Notes under the pieces: model-generated | Databases searched by the model: none | What the model was told of the DNA's origin: nothing | Seen by the model: the letters and a program-made list of their open reading frames with translations, nothing else | Part shown: in pieces, positions 1-6,499 of the stretch | Layout: the number at the start of each line of letters is the position of its first letter | Numbering within the stretch: the stretch's first letter is position 1 | Program-made: the position numbers and the translations under genes | DNA from: Thiogranum sp. | Lineage (GTDB): Bacteria > Pseudomonadota > Gammaproteobacteria > DSM-19610 | DNA: 64,000 nucleotides | Reading direction: 5' to 3' | Assembly (NCBI GenBank): GCA_030148805.1 | Contig: JASBSS010000017.1 | Location: 26,951-90,950, forward strand

Positions 1-1
1 C

Positions 2-97
2 TGCGATGCGGATATATTCGAGGTCATCCAGGCATCGGAATAAACAAAATTGCAGTTCAAGTACTGCCCCGCTTGCGGCAAGGAAGTCGAGATATGA
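2..97 (+). pseudogene. Zinc-ribbon protein remnant, cut by window edge and by an in-frame stop
   Basis: Frame 2 reads CDADIFEVIQASE, then TAA at 41-43, then TKLQFKYCPACGKEVEI and a TGA at 95-97. The second half is a clear CPACG zinc knuckle, and the two halves read as one small protein end if the TAA is ignored. I infer a decayed zinc-ribbon gene; the 5' part lies outside the window. It could also be chance. Confidence 0.3.
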
Positions 98-273
98 TCA
101 ACCCGCTGAGTTGGCAGTGATCGCGCATGGCTGCGGGCATTGCTGATTGCGGCGGACACAGGGGTCAGTGCCAGAAAAGCGAAGGTGTTGAAGGTGGCCG
201 GTGTCGACCGCTAGCAGCGGGCTCGGCCGGCACGGGTCTCTACAAACAAAATCTTAACGTTTGCAAACCGCCC

Positions 274-289
274 CTGTCAGTTCTGACAG
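274..289. promoter_or_regulatory. Perfect inverted repeat, possible operator
   Basis: CTGTCAG-TT-CTGACAG is a perfect 7-bp-arm palindrome flanked by AAAC and GTTT. A second inverted repeat, GTGCCG with CGGCAC, occupies 297-316. Both lie in the otherwise non-coding stretch 98-367, upstream of a lipoprotein gene. No regulator can be named. Apart from these repeats I see nothing in that stretch. Confidence 0.35.
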
Positions 290-460
290 TTTGCCCGTGC
301 CGTCGCTTCGCGGCACAATGCCCGCAAACCAATACGAACCGATAACAAGAACAAGGGAGACGCCGCCATCTGCCAGATCACCCCCGGATATCCTTCCGTC
401 CGCCTCCTGTCGGCCGCGCGGAGCGCGCGCCGGACACGAACGAGGCTGATCCTCCCACTC

Positions 461-943
461 GTGCTCCTGGTGAGCGGTTGTGCGACCTACTCCCCCGTTC
501 CGGAGAACTACCAGGGTCCGGTCTCGACCATCGCCAGCTCGCAGAAACGCCATAGCATCAGCAAGGCGGATATCTTTTATCTCAGCCGGGTGGACGGTCA
601 GAACATCAGAAGCTCCTTGAACGCCACCCGGGAGGCGAGCTATGGCCAAGGGCCTGTTCTGACGACCAAGCTGGTGTCGACGCGGGTGCCGTCCCGGGAA
701 GGGACTTTCACCCTCGTCGGGCGAACCGAGTATGCCGCACCGATCCAGGCGCTGACCGGGACGGTCTATGAGGTCCAGGGCGACATCGCGTTCGCGCCGC
801 GGCCCAACGAAACCTATGTGGTCAAGGGCCAACTGGGTCCTGACTACTCCGCCGTGTGGATCGAGTCCAGGGAAACCGGCGAGGTGGTCCAGAAGAAGAT
901 CGAGATCCATGGCAACACGGCGTTGAAAATTTGGCAGAAATGA
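461..943 (+). CDS. Hypothetical lipoprotein (start uncertain)
   Basis: Unrecognised outer-membrane-type lipoprotein of about 160 aa. The frame is open well upstream of the GTG at 461. It encodes an arginine-rich n-region (RRTRTR), a hydrophobic core (LILPLVLLVSGC) and a lipobox with Cys, so the true start is upstream. A good AAGGGAG ribosome-binding site at about 351-357 is followed not by ATG but by ATC at 368, so either a rare start codon or a mutated start is implied. The mature part has no motif I recognise. It is followed by another lipoprotein gene in the same direction. Confidence 0.6.
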   Translation: MLLVSGCATYSPVPENYQGPVSTIASSQKRHSISKADIFYLSRVDGQNIRSSLNATREASYGQGPVLTTKLVSTRVPSREGTFTLVGRTEYAAPIQALTGTVYEVQGDIAFAPRPNETYVVKGQLGPDYSAVWIESRETGEVVQKKIEIHGNTALKIWQK

Positions 944-1001
944 ACGGCCGCGAATCGGGAACCACAAAACGACAAGAACAAGTGTAGGGAGTGGAAAGAC
1001 A

Positions 1002-1436
1002 ATGAGCTATAAACGGATGGCTCTGGTCGTGGCTCTCGCCACGACCGGTTGTGTCACGGTGCCCAAGACCTCCTCGCAACTGGTGGAAAGCTCGAAGACC
1101 ACCCAGGATTTCTGCTACGCGATGCCGCGCGCGGCGGTGGGCGAACGGGTGGCGGATTTTCTCGGGCGCTGTTACGGCAAGGTGGAGACCGCCATTCCCC
1201 TGGGCGGCGGTTATGTGCCGATGCGGGGCGATTTCCAGGTGGTCGACGAACAGCTCGCCAAGGGCAACCGGTACTCGGTGCGCAATTTCATGGGCTTCGG
1301 TTACAGCGCCGACGTGGTCGATGGCGGGGAGCGCTGTGAGACGGCGGTGAACATGTACGCGGTGACGGGGATGTGGAAGAAGCTGTTTGGGGCGGTGGAC
1401 GCGACCGTCAAGGGCCAGGAGGTCAAATGCCCTTAG
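1002..1436 (+). CDS. Hypothetical lipoprotein, 144 aa
   Basis: The short signal sequence MSYKRMALVVALATTGC carries a lipobox (ATTGC), so the protein should be lipid-anchored at the cysteine. The start is supported by a GGAG-type ribosome-binding site about 10 nt upstream. The mature protein has conserved-looking cysteines (FCYAMPR, GRCYG, GERCET, EVKCP) but no family I recognise. The preceding lipoprotein gene ends 58 nt upstream, so the two may be co-transcribed. Confidence 0.65.
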   Translation: MSYKRMALVVALATTGCVTVPKTSSQLVESSKTTQDFCYAMPRAAVGERVADFLGRCYGKVETAIPLGGGYVPMRGDFQVVDEQLAKGNRYSVRNFMGFGYSADVVDGGERCETAVNMYAVTGMWKKLFGAVDATVKGQEVKCP

Positions 1437-1609
1437 ACAACCGGGACGACGAACAGGCGGCCTGGACATCGGGGGTCACCACACCCCGTGCGATCGATGC
1501 CGTCGCCGAACGGATCGCCACAGCGCCCGGAGCGCCCTGAGGAATAACCCACTGGATGAAATCCGTGGCACCCAGGCAGGCTTCTGGACAACGAGCGAGG
1601 TATCAACCC

Positions 1610-2038
1610 ATGCGGTTTCTCCTGCTGCCGCTTCTGAGTCTGTACCTGGCTTCTTGTATCGACGACAGCAACGGCACCGAGGCCGTCCCGCTCGAGTTCA
1701 GCGCGCGGTCGGGCTTGCAATCGGGGATCGACCCGCAACAGATCCGGGTGTTGCGCAGTGCCGCCGACTACGCCGCGCTGTTGTCGGAAACCACCCTCTC
1801 AGGGGCGCCGCCCACTCCGGATTTCAGCACCCGGATGCTGATCGCCGTGCTCAGCACGCTGGATTCGTGCTATGGCCTGTCGGCCGAGTCGGTGGTGAAG
1901 AGCGGCGGGTTCATCCGGGTGACGGTCGGTGTCTCCGGGCCGGCCGAGGTCTGTCCGGCGGTGGTCGGGCAGAACTATCTGCTCATCGACGTACCCCGGA
2001 CAGCGGGTCAGGTTTCCGTCTGGCACCAGAGCCCGTGA
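1610..2038 (+). CDS. Hypothetical lipoprotein, possibly PrcB-like C-terminal domain
   Basis: The frame is open from 1556, but the ATG at 1610 fits a classic lipoprotein signal (MRFLLLPLLSLYLASC) with GAGCGAGG just upstream, giving 142 aa. The region from about residue 50 to the end is strand-rich (MLIAVLSTLDSCYGLS, FIRVTVGVSG, NYLLIDVPR) and recalls small PrcB-type domains; this is a weak resemblance only. Third lipoprotein gene in a row. Confidence 0.55.
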   Translation: MRFLLLPLLSLYLASCIDDSNGTEAVPLEFSARSGLQSGIDPQQIRVLRSAADYAALLSETTLSGAPPTPDFSTRMLIAVLSTLDSCYGLSAESVVKSGGFIRVTVGVSGPAEVCPAVVGQNYLLIDVPRTAGQVSVWHQSP

Positions 2039-2054
2039 GGCGCAAACTTCTGCG

Positions 2055-2288
2055 GTGAAAGAGCTAGAAGCCATACTGCAAAAGAAAGAACGGCAACGCA
2101 TCATCCGACGAATTGGCCAATTGGCTGCAGATCCCCGCCCGCCAGGCGCAAAGAAGCTATCCGGAAATGGCAAGTATCGCGTACGTCAGGGTGCTTACCG
2201 GATTGTATAGGGTATCGAGGATAGCGAATTGATTGTCGTGGTGGTGAAGGTAGGACAGAGAAAGGCTGTTTATCGCGGCCCCCTCTAA
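2055..2288 (+). pseudogene. RelE/ParE-type toxin remnant interrupted by TAG
   Basis: From the GTG at 2055 the frame reads like the body of a RelE-family mRNA interferase: KKERQRIIRRIGQLAADP, then KYRVRQGAYRIV. A TAG at 2208-2210 sits where the family normally has Tyr or Glu. The same frame continues GIEDSELIVVVVKVGQRKAVYR to a TAA at 2286-2288, which is the expected last part of the fold. The usual N-terminal strand is also short or missing. No antitoxin gene adjoins it. I read this as a toxin inactivated by one nonsense change (TAT or TAC to TAG) plus loss of its partner. Confidence 0.7.
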
Positions 2289-2351
2289 ACCGATCGCCCG
2301 CGCCGACGCTGGAAAGCGTAGCCCTTGGGCGGAAACTTTAGCGACCGCCCG

Positions 2352-2364
2352 GACACTAAGTGTC
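2352..2364. promoter_or_regulatory. GACAC-N3-GTGTC palindrome before the SDR gene
   Basis: GACACTAAGTGTC has perfect 6-bp arms around a central A. It lies directly upstream of the ribosome-binding site of the SDR gene. The same GACAC-N3-GTGTC pattern recurs at 29688 (perfect) and at 11105 and 48389 (one mismatch each). Here it is too close to the start codon to be a distant enhancer, so it would be an operator or part of the leader. Confidence 0.4.
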
Positions 2365-2383
2365 TTTTATCTGGAGAGACCCC

Positions 2384-3145
2384 ATGCCCGACGACTACCC
2401 CCGCATCGCCGCGGTCACCGGCGCCACCTCCGGCATCGGCGAGGCCACCGCGAGAAGATTTCTGCAATCCGGGTTCGCCGTGGTCGGCAACGGCCGCAAC
2501 GGCCAGAAGCTCGCGGCGCTGGAGGACGAACTCGGCCCGGCGTTCTGCGGCGTGGCCGGCGATGCGAGCGAGGAAAGTGTTCTGGACAGCCTGTTCGAGA
2601 CCGCCGCCGGGCGCTACGGGGCGGCCCCGGATATCGTGGTGGTCAACGCCGGTCGCGGCCTGGGCGGGTCGGTGAAGGACGCCGATCTGTCCGAGTTCCA
2701 GGATCTGCTCAAGGTCAATCTGACCGGCGCGCTGGCGCTGTTGCAAAAAGCGGCGCGGCGGATGGTCGCGCGGCAACGCGACGCGTTCCCGCGACAGGCC
2801 GCCGACATCGTCATCATCGGCTCGGTGGTGGGGCGGCATATCTCCCCGTTCAGCGCGGTCTACGGGGCGTCGAAATTCGCCGTGCATTCGCTGGCCGAGG
2901 CGCTGCGCCGTGAGATCGGCCCGCTGGGGGTGCGCGTCAGCCTGGTGGAACCGGCGGTGGTGTTGAGCGGCTTCCAGGCGGTGGCCGGCTACGACGACGA
3001 GATGCTGCAGCATTTCGAGGAGAAATTCGGGCCGCTGCTGGTGGGCGAAGATATCGCCAATGCGATCGGCTATATCGTCGACCAGCCCGCGCACGTGCAC
3101 ATCAGCGACATCGTGGTACGGCCGACGCGGCAGGATTATCCCTGA
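2384..3145 (+). CDS. Short-chain dehydrogenase/reductase (SDR)
   Basis: A 253-aa classical SDR oxidoreductase, expected to be cytosolic and NAD(P)-dependent. The nucleotide-binding motif TGATSGIG is at about residues 11-18, the catalytic Ser lies in IIGSVV and the YxxxK pair in YGASKF. The start at ATG 2384 is chosen over GTG 2360 because GGAGAG lies 7-10 nt upstream and it places the glycine motif at the usual distance. The substrate cannot be read from the sequence. It converges on the regulator gene downstream and may be unrelated to the C1 genes. Confidence 0.85.
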   Translation: MPDDYPRIAAVTGATSGIGEATARRFLQSGFAVVGNGRNGQKLAALEDELGPAFCGVAGDASEESVLDSLFETAAGRYGAAPDIVVVNAGRGLGGSVKDADLSEFQDLLKVNLTGALALLQKAARRMVARQRDAFPRQAADIVIIGSVVGRHISPFSAVYGASKFAVHSLAEALRREIGPLGVRVSLVEPAVVLSGFQAVAGYDDEMLQHFEEKFGPLLVGEDIANAIGYIVDQPAHVHISDIVVRPTRQDYP

Positions 3146-3188
3146 GCGGGGCGCCGCCCCACCCGCCTCGGCTGGCAACCGGCCTGCG

Positions 3189-4265
3189 CTAACGCCGGCC
3201 GAGCGTGGGGAAGGCCTCGTCGGGTTTGAGCAGTTCCAGGCTCAGGCTGGGCGCGTAGCCGGGTAGGCGGCTGACCTCGGCCTTGAACTCGCCGCTCTCG
3301 AGGGTTTCGAGGATCGGCCGGAAACGGCTGTCGTGCAGCAGGCGCTCCTCGAACATCAGAAAATAGCGCTCGGTGAGCAGCGGCACGAAGTCCAGGTCGA
3401 ACTGACGCGCCGCGGCCTCGACGCCGATGCCGACGTCGGCCTTGCGGCTGGCGATATAGGCGGCGACCGCGGCGTGGGTGAACTCGATGCTCTCGAAACC
3501 CGCCAGGTCGCGCCGGTCGATGCCGGCCTGCGCCAACAACAGCTCCAGCAACATGCGGGTGCCGGAATTCTCCTGGCGGTTGACCAGGCGCACCGGCGCC
3601 TTGGCGAGATCGGCGATGCTCCAGATCTGTTTGGGGTTGCCCTTGGCCACCATGATGCCCTGCCCGCGCGTGGCCAGGCACACCAGCCGGAAGGTGGGCT
3701 TGAACAACTTGGCGTAGTTGGCCAGCACCGGTTCCAGCAACGGGCCCTGGGGGATGTGGAAGCCGGCGATGTCGCAAGCGCCCCGGCTGAGGGCGTCGAC
3801 CGCGTCGAGACTGCCGCGATAGTTGATCTCCAGTTCGCCGTGCTTGCGGATCAGCCGCTTGTGCAGGGCGTCGACGGCGAAACCGTGACTGGCGAACAGG
3901 CGCAGCGCACCCTGCCCTTGCGGCACCACGGCGTGCAGTTCCGCCTCGATCTCGGAGGCCATGCTGTCGAGCAGGGGCATCAGCCGCGCCTCGACCTGCT
4001 TGTGCGCCCAGACCAGTTTGCGGCCCAGATCGGTCAGGTGCGAGCCGCGCCCCCGTGTCATTTCCACCACACTGTCACCCAGAAGTGTGTCGAGTTCGGC
4101 CAGGATGTTCCAGGCGTGACGATAGGAGATGCGCAGGCGTTCGCTGGCCTGGCGCAGGTTGCCGCAGGCGTCCACTTCCGAGAGCAGATTCAATGCCTTG
4201 TCCAACGATGTCGGGCGCCCCGAGCCATCGATATGGCTGATGGCGGGGCGGATGGAGAATCGCAT
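3189..4265 (-). CDS. ModE-like HTH regulator with substrate-binding-like domain (FdsR type)
   Basis: A 358-aa protein. An N-terminal winged helix of ModE/LysR type (residues ~20-90: LDKALNLLSEVDACGNLRQASERLRISYRHAWNIL) is followed by a periplasmic-binding-protein-like sensor domain (~120-330). Fusions of this kind commonly adjoin soluble formate dehydrogenase genes, and here the gene is divergent from fdsG across 187 nt. I infer control of the fds operon in response to molybdate, formate or a related ligand. An AT-rich inverted repeat between the two genes is a plausible binding site. The exact ligand is unknown. Confidence 0.8.
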   Translation of the reverse strand: MRFSIRPAISHIDGSGRPTSLDKALNLLSEVDACGNLRQASERLRISYRHAWNILAELDTLLGDSVVEMTRGRGSHLTDLGRKLVWAHKQVEARLMPLLDSMASEIEAELHAVVPQGQGALRLFASHGFAVDALHKRLIRKHGELEINYRGSLDAVDALSRGACDIAGFHIPQGPLLEPVLANYAKLFKPTFRLVCLATRGQGIMVAKGNPKQIWSIADLAKAPVRLVNRQENSGTRMLLELLLAQAGIDRRDLAGFESIEFTHAAVAAYIASRKADVGIGVEAAARQFDLDFVPLLTERYFLMFEERLLHDSRFRPILETLESGEFKAEVSRLPGYAPSLSLELLKPDEAFPTLGRR

Positions 4266-4307
4266 AGTTGCACTCCGGTTCCGATAAAACCGCGCGCCCT
4301 GATCCGA

Positions 4308-4323
4308 TTTATATGCCTATAAA
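4308..4323. promoter_or_regulatory. TTTATA-TGCC-TATAAA inverted repeat, candidate operator
   Basis: A perfect 6-bp-arm AT-rich inverted repeat in a GC-rich genome, 43 nt upstream of the regulator start and about 130 nt upstream of fdsG. Its TATA/TATA symmetry resembles known ModE half-site organisation, matching the ModE-like HTH encoded next door. Assignment to that regulator is inference. Confidence 0.45.
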
Positions 4324-4452
4324 ATTCATATTGCCATGATTTGCTTCGTTATTTAGCATCCGGCCCATGGCGTGGATAGTGAGCGTGAGTCGATATATGC
4401 ATGAACGAGGCCATTTGGTGGCGCCACCCCGGTTGCTGACGGGGCCAGGCGC

Positions 4453-4923
4453 ATGACGGACACCCTGCCCGAGGCCGACGCCCAGAGCGTCGAGGCCGCG
4501 ATCCTGGCCCACGGGACGCAGCCGGGCGCGTTGCTGCCGCTGCTGCACGCCGTCCAGGACCGGCTCGGCCACATTCCCCCGCCGGCGGTCACGCGCATCG
4601 CCGCCGCGCTCAACCTGTCGCGCGCCGAGGTCCACGGGGTGGTCTCCTATTACCACCATTTCCGCGAGCGGCCCTGTGGCCGCCATCTGCTGGAAATCTG
4701 CCGGGCCGAGGCCTGTCAGGCGCGCGGCGCGCGTGAGCTCGAGGCGCACGTGCGCCGCCGCCTGGGTTGCGACTTCCACCAGACCAGTGGCGAGGGTGTG
4801 TCGCTGGAGCCGGTGTACTGTCTGGGCCTGTGCGCCACCGGTCCGGCCATCGCCATCGACGGCCAGGCGTTCAGCCGCGTCAGCGCCGCGGTGTTCGATG
4901 CCCTGAGAGCGCGGCACCTGTGA
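4453..4923 (+). CDS. fdsG: NAD-dependent formate dehydrogenase gamma subunit
   Basis: A 156-aa NuoE-like thioredoxin-fold subunit binding one 2Fe-2S cluster. Candidate cluster cysteines are in ICRAEACQARGA and YCLGLCATGPA, the pattern of this family. It passes electrons between FdsB and FdsA in the soluble enzyme that oxidises formate to CO2 with NAD+. First gene of fdsGBA-fdhD-fdsD; its TGA overlaps the GTG start of fdsB. Regulation is probably through the divergent ModE-like gene; no sigma-54 site was found here, unlike the formaldehyde genes further right. Confidence 0.93.
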   Translation: MTDTLPEADAQSVEAAILAHGTQPGALLPLLHAVQDRLGHIPPPAVTRIAAALNLSRAEVHGVVSYYHHFRERPCGRHLLEICRAEACQARGARELEAHVRRRLGCDFHQTSGEGVSLEPVYCLGLCATGPAIAIDGQAFSRVSAAVFDALRARHL

Positions 4924-6473
4924 GCCAGGTGCTGTATATCCCCCGCGATAGCGTCGCCCTGTCGCTCGGCGCCGACGAACTGGCGCTGGCGGTGAGCGCC
5001 GAGGCCCGCCGCCGGCGGATCGACCTGCAACTGGTGCGCAACAGCTCGCGCGGGCTGTTCTGGCTGGAGCCGCTGCTGGAGGTGCACACGCCCGAGGGTC
5101 GGGTCGGCTACGGGCCGGTCGCGCCCGCCGATGTCGCCGGCTTGTTCGACGCCGGGTTCCTGCGCGGCGGGGAACATCCGCTGTGCCAGGGGATCGTCGA
5201 CGACCTCCCCTATCTCAAACGCCAGCAACGCCTGACCTTCGCCCGCGCCGGCCTCACCGATCCGCTGTCGTTGAGCGACTACCTGGCCCACCAGGGCTTC
5301 GTCGGTCTGCGCCGTGCCCTGAGCATGAGCGCCGCCGAGATCGTCGCCGCGGTCACCGACTCGGGTCTGCGCGGGCGCGGCGGCGCGGCCTTTCCCGCAG
5401 GCATCAAATGGCAGACGGTGCGCACCACCGAGGCCAGGCGCAAATATGTGGTCTGCAACGCCGACGAGGGCGACTCCGGGACGTTCGCCGACCGCATGCT
5501 GATGGAAGGCGATCCGTTCGCGCTGATCGAGGGGATGACGATCGCCGCGCTCGCGGTCGGCGCCGGCGAGGGTTACATCTACGTGCGCTCGGAATACCCT
5601 CAGGCCTACCGGACACTCTGTCAGGCCGTGGATCTCGCCACCGCGGCCGGCTATCTGGGCGCGGACATCCTCGGTGGCGGCCGGGGCTTCGAGCTGCACG
5701 TGCGCAAGGCCGCCGGTTCCTATGTCTGCGGCGAGGAGACGGCGATGCTCGAAAGCCTGGAGGGCAAGCGCGGCATGGTGCGCGCCAAACCGCCGCTGCC
5801 CGCCGTCCACGGGCTGTTCGGTTGTCCCAGCATCATCAACAACGTCATCACCCTGGCCAGCGTGCCGGTGATCCTGGCGCGCGGCGCGGACTTCTATCGC
5901 GGCTTCGGACTGGGGCGTTCGCGCGGCACGCTGCCGTTGCAGCTGGGCGGGAATGTCCGTCACGGCGGCCTGATCGAGCTGGCTTTCGGCACCACCCTGC
6001 GCGAGCTGATCGACGAGTTCGGCGGCGGCACCGAAAGCGGCCGCCCGTTGCGCGCGGTGCAGGTGGGCGGCCCGCTCGGCAGCTACCTGCCGGCGTCGCT
6101 GCTCGATGTGCCGATCGACTACGAAGCGCTGGCGCAGATCGGCGGCGTGCTCGGCCACGGCGGCGTGGTGGTGTTCGACGACAGCGTCGACATGGCCCAG
6201 CAGGCGCGTTTCGCCATGGAATTCTGCGCGCTGGAATCCTGCGGCAAGTGCACCCCCTGCCGGATCGGCGCGACCCGCGGCGTCGAGCTCGTCGACAGCA
6301 TCATCGCAGGTCAACAGCGGGAACGACAGACAGGCTTGTTGCGGGATCTGTGCGCGACCATGCTCGACGGTTCGCTGTGCGCCATGGGCGGCATGACCCC
6401 CTATCCGGTGCTGTCCGCGCTCGATCACTTTCCCGAGGATTTCGCGCGACCGTCCGCCCGCCGCGCGGGCTGA
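4920..6473 (+). CDS. fdsB: NAD-dependent formate dehydrogenase beta subunit
   Basis: A 517-aa flavoprotein of NuoF type, the site of NAD+ reduction. The start is the GTG at 4920 overlapping the fdsG stop (GTGA), although the frame is open further upstream. It has an N-terminal thioredoxin-like region (~1-110), the FMN/NADH-binding stretch GLRGRGGAAFPAGIKW (~140-155) and a C-terminal 4Fe-4S motif CGKCTPCRIG. It works in the cytosolic FdsABG complex as the last step of formaldehyde oxidation in this island. Confidence 0.93.
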   Translation: MSQVLYIPRDSVALSLGADELALAVSAEARRRRIDLQLVRNSSRGLFWLEPLLEVHTPEGRVGYGPVAPADVAGLFDAGFLRGGEHPLCQGIVDDLPYLKRQQRLTFARAGLTDPLSLSDYLAHQGFVGLRRALSMSAAEIVAAVTDSGLRGRGGAAFPAGIKWQTVRTTEARRKYVVCNADEGDSGTFADRMLMEGDPFALIEGMTIAALAVGAGEGYIYVRSEYPQAYRTLCQAVDLATAAGYLGADILGGGRGFELHVRKAAGSYVCGEETAMLESLEGKRGMVRAKPPLPAVHGLFGCPSIINNVITLASVPVILARGADFYRGFGLGRSRGTLPLQLGGNVRHGGLIELAFGTTLRELIDEFGGGTESGRPLRAVQVGGPLGSYLPASLLDVPIDYEALAQIGGVLGHGGVVVFDDSVDMAQQARFAMEFCALESCGKCTPCRIGATRGVELVDSIIAGQQRERQTGLLRDLCATMLDGSLCAMGGMTPYPVLSALDHFPEDFARPSARRAG

Positions 6474-6499
6474 GGCGTTCGCGGCTTGGAGGAACCGAC

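Noticed and set aside
127..345. 72-codon frame in the left non-coding stretch
   Set aside because: No ribosome-binding site or family; crosses two inverted repeats.
4716..6428. 570-codon minus-strand frame opposite fdsB
   Set aside because: Shadow of a certain gene; composition typical of antisense frames in GC-rich DNA.
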